Source: DASQUK01 sp963756425
Lineage (GTDB): Bacteria > Actinomycetota > Acidimicrobiia > Acidimicrobiales > VFJN01
Reading direction: 5' to 3'
Assembly (NCBI GenBank): GCA_963756425.1
Contig: CAVWNW010000007.1
Span: 248,001-312,000 of the forward strand
Length of the DNA: 64,000 nucleotides
In this document: positions 15,428-24,608 of the stretch, piece after piece
Numbering within the stretch: position 1 is the stretch's first letter
How the letters are laid out: the number at the start of each line of letters is the position of its first letter
Made by a program: the position numbers and the translations under genes
Notes under the pieces: generated by a model
Told to the model about the DNA's origin: nothing
The model's database searches: none
Seen by the model: only the letters and a program-made list of their open reading frames with translations

Positions 15428-17371
15428 TCAGGACTGAACAATCCAGCGAACCTTGTCGGCGGGGTCGGGTTCGTAGGCGCAGTACAGGCCCGTGCGGAGG
15501 CGGCGATCGAGCACCCCGCCCGCGCCGGGCATGGCGTCGACCAGCTTGGCGACCGCCGTCCGTAGCGCCCGGGTGACGTTCAGTCGGGCCCTCTCGGCCG
15601 CCGACGCCGCCCGCCGCCCCCGACCACCCAGGCCGAACGCGTGGGCCAGCTGGGCGACCAGCTGGTCGAGCTCGGCCTGTTTGGCCTCGGCGGTGTCGAG
15701 CAGGCCGGCAGCCAGCGCCTCGTCGGCCTCCGCCCGCAGCTGCTCGACTCGGTGCCGGTAGGCGGCGCGGGCTCGGGCGTCCAGCACCTCGCCGGCGTCG
15801 CCTAGCGCTCGCCGGTCGGGCCCTCCTGCGGGGGCCGTCCCCTCGGCACGGTCGACCAGGTCGAGCGCGTGCCGCTCGACGCCCGGGCGCGCCACGAGCT
15901 CCGCCAGGTAGCGGAGGCCCTTGGTGTCCGCCATTCGGACGCTGGATCCACCGGACGACACGACCCACCACTTCCCGTCGCGGGCCAACGCGGCGGTCTC
16001 GGCTGCCGCACCACCGGTCGACAATGATCGACCGAGGCGTTCGAGCAGGGACGCGTCGTCGGGGCCCAGCACCACGTCCAGGCCCGCGAGAAGGGCGGCA
16101 GCGGCCTGGGCGTCGAGCGTCGCCGCTGCCCGCCCGCCGGACCGATCACGCAGGCGGGCAAGTTCCAGCAGCAGCATGGCGCGAAGCCACGGAAGCCGGG
16201 CGGCGTCCAGCCGGTCGACCGCCGCCTCCAGTTCGGAGATGGCGCTTCCCGGATCGCCGGCCGCCGCCAGCGCCCGGGCCCGGGCGGCAGCGGCGCGGGC
16301 CTGCAGCGCCGGCAGGTCGAGGCCGCGGGTTCGCGCGCTCAGGTCAGCGCTGGTCGCGGTACCCGCACCCACGTCGCCTCTTGCCAGCTCCGCGTCGACC
16401 AGGACGGTCAGCAGCTCGACCGCCCGCAGGCGATCGTCACCGATGACCCGAAGGCCGCGAAGGGCGGCGGCGCGGGCCAGGTCGTGGTCGCCGCGGGCGA
16501 GATGGAGGCGAGCCGCGGGCAGGAGCGCCTGCACCGCCTGGTCCTTCCCCAGCAGGAGCGTCTCCGCCTCGGCCAGGCGGCCCTGGCGGATCCGCAGATC
16601 GGCCAGGGCGATGTCGGGGTGCCAGCTGGGCGTGTGCATGGCGGCCTCGAAGCTCGCCTTGGCCCGGGTGAGGACGCCCTCCGCCTCAGTCCATCGGCCC
16701 AGCTCCACCAGGAGCGTCGCCTGGACGCTGTCGCAGTGGCTGGACAGGAACACCGTGGGACCCGGGGCGAGGGAGATCAGCCCATGCCGGCGGAGCAGGT
16801 CGGTCCACGACCCCGCCCTGTCGAAGTCGGCGGCGAAGTAGCAGGCGGTGAAGAAGGAGCACACCGACTTGGCGGCCGTCGCAGTGTCGTCCGCCGGACC
16901 GCACGCCAGCGCCATCGCCTCGTCGAGCAGGGCCATGCCCTCGCTGACGCGTCCCGCCTGCACGTGGGCCAGGCCGGCGTCCGCCAGGGCCTTCGTCTCG
17001 AGGTTGACGTCCCCGAAGCGGCGGGCGCGATCGAGCGCCAGCTCGGCGGCGGCCTGCAGCTCGGCCGGGTCGTCGACGTCGCAGCCCATCGCCGCCACCG
17101 CTACCCACCCCTGCTCGAGGCACGGCGGCTCGGTCTCGACGAGGCGGCGGGCCCGGGCGAACCAGGCGCGGCTCGCCGTGAGGTTGCCCATGGCGTTGGC
17201 CAGCGTGTCGCCCAGGCGGACGCAAGCCATCGCGGCCCGGCGCTTGTCGTCGGCGGCCGTGAAGCCCCGAATGGCGCCCGAGAGGTGGGCCACCGCGGCC
17301 TCGACGTCGGCGCGTGCTATGGCCTCGTCCGCCAACTCGAGCGCTCGTTCCGCTGCATCGACGCCCGCCAT
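15428..17371 (-). CDS. Large TPR protein with AfsR/LuxR-associated C-terminal domain
   Basis: A 647-residue, almost wholly helical Ala/Leu-rich protein with tetratricopeptide-type repeats over residues about 1-440. The C-terminal 200 residues (KWWVVSSGGSSVRMADTKGL.., ERARLNVTRALRTAVAKLVD, LRTGLYCAYEPDP) form the domain found at the end of many actinobacterial ATPase/TPR regulators, including those fused to adenylate cyclases. Here the ATPase is absent, and a divergently transcribed cyclase-ATPase protein lies 180 bp away. The two probably form a split signalling pair. No DNA-binding domain is visible. Confidence 0.8.
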   Translation of the reverse strand: MAGVDAAERALELADEAIARADVEAAVAHLSGAIRGFTAADDKRRAAMACVRLGDTLANAMGNLTASRAWFARARRLVETEPPCLEQGWVAVAAMGCDVDDPAELQAAAELALDRARRFGDVNLETKALADAGLAHVQAGRVSEGMALLDEAMALACGPADDTATAAKSVCSFFTACYFAADFDRAGSWTDLLRRHGLISLAPGPTVFLSSHCDSVQATLLVELGRWTEAEGVLTRAKASFEAAMHTPSWHPDIALADLRIRQGRLAEAETLLLGKDQAVQALLPAARLHLARGDHDLARAAALRGLRVIGDDRLRAVELLTVLVDAELARGDVGAGTATSADLSARTRGLDLPALQARAAAARARALAAAGDPGSAISELEAAVDRLDAARLPWLRAMLLLELARLRDRSGGRAAATLDAQAAAALLAGLDVVLGPDDASLLERLGRSLSTGGAAAETAALARDGKWWVVSSGGSSVRMADTKGLRYLAELVARPGVERHALDLVDRAEGTAPAGGPDRRALGDAGEVLDARARAAYRHRVEQLRAEADEALAAGLLDTAEAKQAELDQLVAQLAHAFGLGGRGRRAASAAERARLNVTRALRTAVAKLVDAMPGAGGVLDRRLRTGLYCAYEPDPADKVRWIVQS

Positions 17372-17554
17372 GCCGCCACGATTACAGCCGAGTGCCCGCC
17401 GAGGGCGCTACGGCACCGGCCGAGGGCCGCCGAGTTGGACATCGGGGCGTGAGTCGCGCCGGGAGCGGCCCCCGCGCCCCGGGCCCCCATCCGGGCCGAT
17501 ACCGTTCCGGACGCGACCCGGGCAGGCGGTGCCCGGGAGGAGAAGGAGGGCGTC

Positions 17555-20284
17555 CTGGGCGGGAGCCGGCCTCTGCCATTCGGTCTGGTCACGTTGCTCA
17601 TGACCGACGTCGCAGGGTCAACGCGGATGTGGGAGGAGCGGCCCGACATCGCCGGTGCCGTCATGGAACGGCACGAGTCGTTGATCCGCGCCTGCGTTGA
17701 CGAAGCCGGTGGGGCGCTCATCCGGAGCAAGGGGGAGGGCGACTCCACCTTCTCGGCGTTCGCGGATGCCTGCGGGGCCGCGATGGCCGGGGTCGAGGTC
17801 CACCGGGCACTGGACAGCGAGCCCTGGCCGGACGAGGGGGCCATCCGCGTTCGGGCCGCGATCTACACCGGCGAGGTCGAGTTGCGGGATGGCGACTACT
17901 ACGGCACCCCGCCGAATCGTTGCGCCCGGTTGCGCGCCGCGGCCCACCCTGGACAGACCGTGTGCTCGGAATCGACCGAGGCGCTCCTGGCGGGGCTCAC
18001 GGACGAGATCGTCCGAACGGACCTCGGGCTGCACCGACTCCGGGACGTCGCCCGTGCCGAACGGGTCTACCAGCTCGCCCATCGCGACCGGCCAACCGAG
18101 TTTCCTCCGCTTCGCACGCTGGCAGTCCGGCAGAACCTGCCGGCGGAGCGAACTCGCTTCGTCGGCCGCGACGTCGACGTCGCCGCGGTGCGAAAGCAGC
18201 TCGAGGTGGGCCGCCTGGTCACGTTGACCGGGGTCGGTGGCTCCGGGAAGACGCGGCTGGCGATCAGGGCCGCGTCCGGCTTGCTCGAGCAGTTCCCGGA
18301 CGGTGTCTTCTTCGCTGATCTCGCACCGATCTCCGATCCGGCGGTCGTCGCCGGCGCCGCGGCGGCCGCCGTCGGCTTCGCCCGCATGTCGCTGGGAACC
18401 GGATCCGGGCGGCCGGCCAGCGAGCTGGTCGACTTCCTGTCGACCCGCGAGGTCCTGCTGGTCCTCGACAACTGCGAGCACGTGATCGATGGCGCCGCCG
18501 GGCTGGTCGACGAGATCCTCGAACGTTGCCCGGCGGTGGCGGTGTTGGCCACGAGCCGCGAGGCGTTGGGGGTGCAGGGCGAGCAGGTCCATCCGGTCTC
18601 GCCCTTGCCTTTGCCGGGAGACGACCTGTCCGAGATCTCGGATGCCGTCCAGCTGTTCTGTGAGCGCGCCGCCACCGTGCGACCGGACTTCGTGCTGTCC
18701 GCGCACAACGTCGCCGACATCGCCGAGATCTGCCGGCGGCTCGACGGCATCCCCCTGGCGATCGAGCTCGCAGCGGCCCAGATGCCCCAGTTCTCTCCAC
18801 ACCAGCTCGTCGAGCGCCTCGGCGACCGGCTGCACCTGTTCGCGGGCGGCCGTCGGCAGCCCGACCGCCAGCGATCGCTCCAGGGGGCGCTCGACTGGAG
18901 CCACGACTTGCTCACGGACGACGAACGGACCGTGTTCCGGCGGCTGGCGGTGTTCCCTGGCAGCTTCACGCCACACGCCGCGGTGACCGTGAGCGGGGAC
19001 CCGGCAGAGTTCGAGCCGCTCCTGTCGCTCCTCCGCAAGTCGCTGATCGTCACCGATGACGACGGCACGGACAGGCGGTACCGCATGCTCGAGACCGTGC
19101 GGGCCTACGCAGCGTCGCGGCTCGCCGAGTCCGGCGAGGAGCAGGGCGTCCGCGATCGTCACCGCGACCACTTCCTCGCCTGGGCGGAGGCGATACCGCC
19201 CGAGCTCACGTACCTCGACCCCGACGGTGTGGTCCGCCGGGAGCAGCACAACCTGCGGGCCGCCCTCACCTGGTCGGGCCTCGACGAGCGGTGGGATCTC
19301 GTTGGCCGCTTGGCCGGCACAATGAATCGCGTCTGGATCGGCGACGTCCAGGACGGGCGCCGTTGGCTCGCCGCGGCGATGGGCGGGCTCGACGACCTCG
19401 TCCCCGAGCACCGGGTTCGTGTCCTCGCGGTCGCCGCCCACGTCGCGGTGCTCGCCATCGAGGCCGGCGACGGCGAGCTCGCCCGCCGGGCGGCGGCGGC
19501 CGATGAGCGGCCGGGCGTGTGGTCATCGCTGGCCCAGGGCCTGCTGTGCCTCAACCATGGCCTCCGCGGCTTCCTCAGCAAGGACGTGAGCGATGCCGCC
19601 GCTGCCGAGCGAGCGGGCCGGCGGGCCGTGGACCTGGCCCCGGAGCCGTTGAGCCGCGGCCTGGCGTGGTTCTGGGTGGGTCAGGCACGCGTGCTCCTCG
19701 GTGACCTCGATGCCGCCGTCATTGCGCTGGAGCAGGGATCGGTCGATGTCGTGCCGGGAGGGGACATGTCGATCGTGTGCCTGGCGCTCCTGGCCGGGGT
19801 GCGGCACCTCAGAGGTGAGCACGACGAGGCGCTGGCCGTCGCAACCGACGTCCTCGAGCGGTCGCACTCCTACGAGCAGAGCGGCTTGTGGGCCTGGGCC
19901 CTGTACACATCGCTGCCCTACGCACTCGAGCTGGGCCATGGGGGCCGGCACGCCGAGGCCGTCGACTTCCTGCGGGACCTTCTCGAGGACAACGCCGTGC
20001 CCGCCACACCGGGCGTCATGACGTCGGTCGTCGTCGTGTTGGCCGCACTCGCCCTTCTGCGGGGTGATCGCGACGCCGCCGGGATCCTCCTCGACTACGC
20101 CGGGAACGCGATCATGACGTCCGGCGTCCGCACCCCCGTCGATCTCGCGCTCTATTCCGAGTACCTCCGTCGCTACGGCGAGGCCGGCGACGGCGTCGAC
20201 GCGAACCATCGCGCCCGGACCGCGACCATGACGGTGTCGGACGCCCTCGCGCTCGGGCTCAGGGACACCCGGCCATCAGCATAA
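17555..20284 (+). CDS. Class III adenylate cyclase fused to STAND-type ATPase
   Basis: About 909 residues. The N-terminal class III cyclase domain has the first metal Asp in MTDVAGSTRMWE, the second in KGEGDSTFSAF, and Asn/Arg transition-state residues in GTPPNRCARLRA, so catalysis looks intact. An NB-ARC-like ATPase follows, with Walker A GVGGSGKTRLA and Walker B VLLVLDNCEHV, then helical repeats. The first strand VTLLMTDV begins upstream of the only near-canonical start (TTG 17594). A CTG at 17555 with GGAGG 5 nt before it restores the family N-terminus and is preferred. It probably couples ATP-dependent sensing to cAMP synthesis. Confidence 0.85.
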   Translation: MGGSRPLPFGLVTLLMTDVAGSTRMWEERPDIAGAVMERHESLIRACVDEAGGALIRSKGEGDSTFSAFADACGAAMAGVEVHRALDSEPWPDEGAIRVRAAIYTGEVELRDGDYYGTPPNRCARLRAAAHPGQTVCSESTEALLAGLTDEIVRTDLGLHRLRDVARAERVYQLAHRDRPTEFPPLRTLAVRQNLPAERTRFVGRDVDVAAVRKQLEVGRLVTLTGVGGSGKTRLAIRAASGLLEQFPDGVFFADLAPISDPAVVAGAAAAAVGFARMSLGTGSGRPASELVDFLSTREVLLVLDNCEHVIDGAAGLVDEILERCPAVAVLATSREALGVQGEQVHPVSPLPLPGDDLSEISDAVQLFCERAATVRPDFVLSAHNVADIAEICRRLDGIPLAIELAAAQMPQFSPHQLVERLGDRLHLFAGGRRQPDRQRSLQGALDWSHDLLTDDERTVFRRLAVFPGSFTPHAAVTVSGDPAEFEPLLSLLRKSLIVTDDDGTDRRYRMLETVRAYAASRLAESGEEQGVRDRHRDHFLAWAEAIPPELTYLDPDGVVRREQHNLRAALTWSGLDERWDLVGRLAGTMNRVWIGDVQDGRRWLAAAMGGLDDLVPEHRVRVLAVAAHVAVLAIEAGDGELARRAAAADERPGVWSSLAQGLLCLNHGLRGFLSKDVSDAAAAERAGRRAVDLAPEPLSRGLAWFWVGQARVLLGDLDAAVIALEQGSVDVVPGGDMSIVCLALLAGVRHLRGEHDEALAVATDVLERSHSYEQSGLWAWALYTSLPYALELGHGGRHAEAVDFLRDLLEDNAVPATPGVMTSVVVVLAALALLRGDRDAAGILLDYAGNAIMTSGVRTPVDLALYSEYLRRYGEAGDGVDANHRARTATMTVSDALALGLRDTRPSA

Positions 20285-20328
20285 TGATGCAGAGTACAGT
20301 GGGGGCATCCGGCAACGTGGGGGAAGCG

Positions 20329-20736
20329 ATGTCAGACGCACTGGACCGTGTGCTCGACCACCTGGCCATCCGGGAGCTCACGGCGCGGTACAACCGGGCG
20401 TTCGATGACGTCGACTCGGAGGCGTGGGCCGACACATTCACTCCGGACGGGGTGATGGACTATGGCGGCGCACCCATCTCGGGTCGCGACGCCCTGATCA
20501 AGATGTCCCAAGCCACCGGCTACGGCTTCGTCCACATCACCACCGACCCCATCATCGAGGTCGATGGCGACCGCGGCACCCAACGCTGCACCGTGATCAT
20601 CGCCAACCGGAGCGAGGCGCGCGATCGGGTCGGCATCGCCATGACCGGGCGGTACGAGGACGAGCTGGTCCGCACGCCCGACGGGTGGCGGTTCAAGCGG
20701 CGCAAGGCCATCCTCGATGTCGACCCCGGCGGCTGA
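20329..20736 (+). CDS. NTF2-like / SnoaL-like protein
   Basis: A 135-residue alpha+beta-cone fold protein (ALDRVLDHLAIRELTARYNR, WADTFTPDGVMDYGG, GYEDEL-like GRYEDELVRTPDGWRFKRRK). Such proteins are small dehydratases, isomerases or hydrolases, often in steroid and polyketide catabolism. ATG 20329 has GGGGGAA upstream. It is the first gene of a run of four same-strand genes ending at 24583. It may act on the cyclic ketone or lactone handled by the following SDR and Baeyer-Villiger enzymes. Confidence 0.85.
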   Translation: MSDALDRVLDHLAIRELTARYNRAFDDVDSEAWADTFTPDGVMDYGGAPISGRDALIKMSQATGYGFVHITTDPIIEVDGDRGTQRCTVIIANRSEARDRVGIAMTGRYEDELVRTPDGWRFKRRKAILDVDPGG

Positions 20737-20748
20737 CTGCAGGCCAGC

Positions 20749-21537
20749 ATGACGATCGACGGCACCGCGGCGCTCGTGACCGGTGGGTCCAGCGGGATCG
20801 GCCAGGCGATCGTGCGCCAGCTCCGCAATGCGGGCGGCCGTGTCGCCGTGCTCGACGTCGAGGCACGCGACGGCGACGGCGACGTGGCGCTGGCGTGCGA
20901 CGTGGCCGACGAGAAGTCGGTGGTCGAGGCCGTCGCCACCGCCACCGACCGCCTGTCCGGCCTCGACCTCGCGTTCCTCAACGCCGGCGTCGGTGGGCTG
21001 GCCCCGCTGCTGGCCATGACCGCCGACGAGTGGGACCGGACCCACGACGTGAACCTCCGGGGAACCTTCCTGTGCCTCCGTGAGTGCGGCCGGGCGATGG
21101 TCGCATCCGGTACCGGCGGGTCCATCGTGATCACCGGCTCGGTGTCCGGGTTCCTCGCCGACCGCAACATGGCGCACTACAACAGCTCCAAGGCAGGCGT
21201 GGTCCAGCTCGCCCGGATCGCCGCGGCCGAGCTCGGCCCCCGGGGCATCCGGGTGAACGTCATCGCCCCGGGCACGACGGACACGCCGCTGTTCGCCCGG
21301 ACCGACGCCGTGGCCGGGTACCGCGAGGCGTTGACGGCCCGCACACCACTCGGTGCCGTGGGGAGCGCCGACGACGTGGCCGCCGCGGCCATGGCCCTGG
21401 CCCAGCTGCGGTGGGTGACCGGCCAGGTGCTGGTGGCGGACGGCGGCGTGTCCCTGCGCAGCCCGATCGACATCGCCGAGTTCCTGGCGCCCACGGCCTC
21501 GGACGCCGCCGCCAGGACGGCAGGAGCGCGCCGGTGA
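20749..21537 (+). CDS. SDR family oxidoreductase
   Basis: A 262-residue classical short-chain dehydrogenase: TGGSSGIGQA cofactor motif, NAGVGG, the catalytic Ser in ITGSVSG, YNSSK (YxxxK) and the C-terminal VTGQVLVADGG. An Asp (VLDVEA) at the end of beta-2 suggests NAD preference. It starts 12 bp after the NTF2-like gene and its stop overlaps the next start as GTGA. An alcohol-to-ketone step feeding the Baeyer-Villiger monooxygenase is the most likely role. Confidence 0.9.
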   Translation: MTIDGTAALVTGGSSGIGQAIVRQLRNAGGRVAVLDVEARDGDGDVALACDVADEKSVVEAVATATDRLSGLDLAFLNAGVGGLAPLLAMTADEWDRTHDVNLRGTFLCLRECGRAMVASGTGGSIVITGSVSGFLADRNMAHYNSSKAGVVQLARIAAAELGPRGIRVNVIAPGTTDTPLFARTDAVAGYREALTARTPLGAVGSADDVAAAAMALAQLRWVTGQVLVADGGVSLRSPIDIAEFLAPTASDAAARTAGARR

Positions 21538-23183
21538 GCGTGCCCGCGGACCGGTCGGACAGCCTCGACGTCAGCCTCGACGTCGTGGTGGTGGGGGCCG
21601 GGTTCGGCGGGCTCTACGCCCTCCACCGGCTGCGCGGCCTCGGGCTCTCGGTTCGGGTCTACGAGGCCGGCTCGGGCGTGGGCGGCACCTGGTTCTGGAA
21701 CCGCTACCCGGGGGCCCGCTGCGACGTCGAGAGCCTCGAGTACTCCTATTCCTTCTCGCCGGAGCTGGAGCAGGAATGGGACTGGAGCGAGCGGTATGCG
21801 CCCCAGCCCGAGATCCTCCGGTACATCAACCACGTCGCCGACCGCTTCGATCTCCGGCGCGACATCCAGGTGGACACCCGGGTGACCGCGGCCGCCTTCG
21901 ACGAGACCACCGGCCGCTGGCAGGTCACCACCGACCGGGGCGACGACGTGTCGGCGCGGTTCTGTGTCATGGCGACCGGCTGCCTGTCCGCCGTCACCAC
22001 GCCCGACATCGACGGCCTGACCAGCTTCCGCGGGAACTGGTACCACACCGGCCAGTGGCCGCACCAGGGCGTGGACTTCGACGGGCAGCGGGTCGGCGTC
22101 GTCGGCACCGGCTCGTCGGGGATCCAGTCGATCCCCGTGATCGCGCACCAGGCGTCGCACCTGGTCGTGTTCCAGCGCACCCCGAACTTCAGCCTGCCCG
22201 CGCGGAACGAGCCGCTCGCGCCCGAAAGCCAGGCGGAGGTGAAGGCCGGCTACCGCGCGCTGCGCGACGAGGCCCGCAGCTCGTTCTCCGCCATCGCGGT
22301 ATCGGCCCCGACGGAGCTGGCGCTGCAGGTCGAGCCCGACGAGCGCCAGCGGCGCTACGAGGCGGCCTGGGCGCGGGGCGGCCTGATGTCGATGACGACG
22401 ACGTTCCGCGACCTCATCGTCGACCAGGCGGCCAACGACACCGCCGCAGAGTTCATCCGCTCGAAGATCAGCGAGATCGTCGTCGACCCCGACGTCGCCC
22501 GAGCGCTCATGCCGACCAACCATCCGTTCGCCACCAAGCGACCGTGCCTCGACACGGGCTACTTCGAGACCTTCAACCGCGACAACGTCACCCTGGTCGA
22601 CCTGAGGGAGACACCGATCACCGAGATCGTCCCCAGCGGCATCCGCACCACCGCTGGCGTCCACGAGCTGGACTGCATCGTCTTCGCCACCGGGTTCGAT
22701 GCCATGACCGGGCCCCTGCTGCGCGTCGACATTCGGGGCCGGGGGGACCGGCCACTGGGCGACAAGTGGTCCGCCGGGCCCCGGACGTACCTGGGGATCG
22801 CGGCGGCGGGCTTCCCCAACCTCTTCATCCTCACGGGACCCGGCAGCCCATCGGTGCTCAGCAACATGGTCATCGCCATCGAGCAGCACGTGGACTGGAT
22901 CGCCGACTGCCTGTCGTTCATGTCAGCCAACGGGCTCGCCGCCATCGAGGCCACCGTCGAGGCCGAGGACGCATGGGTCGACCACGTCAACCAGCTCGCG
23001 AACGCCACCCTGTTCCCGAGGGCCAACTCCTGGTACATGGGCGCCAACGTGCCCGGCAAGCCGCGCGTCTTCCTGCCCTACGTCGGCGGCTTCCCGCAGT
23101 ATCGCTCCACGTGTGATGACGTGGCCGCCAACGGCTACCGGGGCTTCAGGCTGACCGCCGGCCCGGCGGCCGAGCACCGGTGA
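21534..23183 (+). CDS. Flavin-dependent Baeyer-Villiger monooxygenase
   Basis: A 549-residue class B flavoprotein. The FAD dinucleotide motif is VVGAGFGGLYA, the BVMO fingerprint FxGxxxHTxxW appears as FRGNWYHTGQW, and the NADPH motif is VGTGSSGIQ. WNRYPGARCDVES and the C-terminal GPGSPSVLSNM are typical of the cyclohexanone/steroid monooxygenase group. It would insert oxygen next to a ketone to give an ester or lactone. GTG 21534 overlaps the SDR stop, and its own stop overlaps the amidohydrolase start, so translation is coupled. Much of the antisense strand is open but is a shadow. Confidence 0.95.
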   Translation: MSVPADRSDSLDVSLDVVVVGAGFGGLYALHRLRGLGLSVRVYEAGSGVGGTWFWNRYPGARCDVESLEYSYSFSPELEQEWDWSERYAPQPEILRYINHVADRFDLRRDIQVDTRVTAAAFDETTGRWQVTTDRGDDVSARFCVMATGCLSAVTTPDIDGLTSFRGNWYHTGQWPHQGVDFDGQRVGVVGTGSSGIQSIPVIAHQASHLVVFQRTPNFSLPARNEPLAPESQAEVKAGYRALRDEARSSFSAIAVSAPTELALQVEPDERQRRYEAAWARGGLMSMTTTFRDLIVDQAANDTAAEFIRSKISEIVVDPDVARALMPTNHPFATKRPCLDTGYFETFNRDNVTLVDLRETPITEIVPSGIRTTAGVHELDCIVFATGFDAMTGPLLRVDIRGRGDRPLGDKWSAGPRTYLGIAAAGFPNLFILTGPGSPSVLSNMVIAIEQHVDWIADCLSFMSANGLAAIEATVEAEDAWVDHVNQLANATLFPRANSWYMGANVPGKPRVFLPYVGGFPQYRSTCDDVAANGYRGFRLTAGPAAEHR

Positions 23184-24583
23184 GCTTGCGCTCGCCGGTG
23201 CCGCCCCTGCTCCGGCGGCTGTCGTCGGACGAGTACCGGCCTCTGCCCTGGCGGCCCGCCGACCGGGAGGCGCTGGCCCGGTTCGGCGACGCAGCCGGGG
23301 AGCAGGCGCCGCGGGTCGGCCTCGCGCCGCCGACCTACGTGAAGGACCGGCGGGGCACGGCAGCGGCGCTGCGGGCCATCGATGCCGCAGCCGGCGGCGG
23401 CTTCTACACGCTCCCTGCCGACGCCGAGGTCGACGCCGGCACCGCCGACGCCTGCTTCGGCGGGGGCAGTGGGTCGGTCGTGATCGACGTGCAGACCCAT
23501 CTCGTGAACCCGGCCAGGTTCGACGGCCCTGGGGCCGCCGCACTGACCGGGTTCCTCGAGATGACCGACCCCGAGCGGTGGTCCGGGGGCGTCGACCCGG
23601 CCCGCATCTCCGCCGCCGAGTGGGCGGCACTCGTCTTCGGCGGCAGCGAGACGGCCGTTGCCCTGCTGACGTCGCTGCCGGGGCAGGAGCACGAGAACGT
23701 CCTGACCAACGCCGAGATCGCGGCCTGCCGGGAGGTCGTCGATCGCTACGCGGGCACCGGCAGGGTGCTCACCCACACGATCGTCCACCCCAACTACGGC
23801 CCGGGGGAGATCGAGGCGATGCAGGCCTGGCGCGACGACCTGCGGCCGTCCGGCTGGAAGGTGTACACGCTGTGGGACCCGCCCGAGACCGTGCCGCCCG
23901 GCCGCATGCCGACGGGATGGTTCCTTGACGACGAGGCAGTCGGCGTTCCGTTCCTCGAGCAGGTGCGAACCCTCGGGCCCAGGATCGTGTGTGCCCACAA
24001 GGGCATCGGCGGGCCTGTACCTGGCGCTGCCCCGGCCGGGTCCGACCCCCGGGACGTCGGGCCGGCGGCGGCCCTGTTCCCCGACATCACGTTCCTCGTA
24101 TACCACTCGGGCTACGAGCCCGATCCCCAGGGCGAGGAGGGGCCCCACGAGGCCGACCCCGGCCGGGGTGTGAGCCGCCTGGTGGCGAGCCTCGCCGACG
24201 CCGGGATCGGCCCCGGCGCCAATGTTTATGCGGAGCTCGGGAGCACGTGGTTCCTCATGCTCCGCCGGCCACGGGAGGCCGCCCACGTGCTCGGCAAGCT
24301 CCTGCTGGCCGTGGGGGAGGACCGCATCGTGTGGGGCACCGACTCCGTCTGGTACGGCGCCCCGCAGCCGCTCATCGACGCCTTCCGCGCCTTCACGATC
24401 CCCGAGCGCCTGCAGGAGGCGCATGGCTATCCGCCGTTGACGGCCGCGGCCAAGGACAAGATCCTCGGCCTGAACGCGGCCGCCGTCTACGGCGTCGACC
24501 TGGTTGCGGCCCGCGACTCGCGTGACGCCGGCCGCGAGTGGCTGGAGGCGGCGCGCCGAGAGCTGGGCGCGCGCCTGGCGTGA
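23180..24583 (+). CDS. Amidohydrolase family metal-dependent hydrolase
   Basis: A 467-residue TIM-barrel amidohydrolase of the decarboxylase-like (Amidohydro_2) group. Candidate metal ligands are in DVQTHLVNPARF, THTIVHPNYGP, VCAHKGIGGP, VYHSGYEPD and the late GTDSVWYG Asp. It is coupled to the monooxygenase gene by a GTGA overlap. Proteins of this type often open rings or decarboxylate products in aromatic and alicyclic pathways, so hydrolysis of the lactone or a downstream acid is plausible. The exact reaction cannot be read from sequence. Confidence 0.85.
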   Translation: MSLRSPVPPLLRRLSSDEYRPLPWRPADREALARFGDAAGEQAPRVGLAPPTYVKDRRGTAAALRAIDAAAGGGFYTLPADAEVDAGTADACFGGGSGSVVIDVQTHLVNPARFDGPGAAALTGFLEMTDPERWSGGVDPARISAAEWAALVFGGSETAVALLTSLPGQEHENVLTNAEIAACREVVDRYAGTGRVLTHTIVHPNYGPGEIEAMQAWRDDLRPSGWKVYTLWDPPETVPPGRMPTGWFLDDEAVGVPFLEQVRTLGPRIVCAHKGIGGPVPGAAPAGSDPRDVGPAAALFPDITFLVYHSGYEPDPQGEEGPHEADPGRGVSRLVASLADAGIGPGANVYAELGSTWFLMLRRPREAAHVLGKLLLAVGEDRIVWGTDSVWYGAPQPLIDAFRAFTIPERLQEAHGYPPLTAAAKDKILGLNAAAVYGVDLVAARDSRDAGREWLEAARRELGARLA

Positions 24584-24608
24584 GGGGCGGGCCAGACTCG
24601 GGCCCAGG

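Noticed and set aside
17618..19441. Minus-strand open frame of 607 codons opposite the cyclase-ATPase gene
   Set aside because: Antisense to the Walker and cyclase motifs; Arg/Gly/Asp-rich with no recognisable fold.
21177..22889. Minus-strand open frame of 570 codons opposite the SDR and BVMO genes
   Set aside because: Shadow of genes with complete cofactor motifs; no domain and low-complexity composition.
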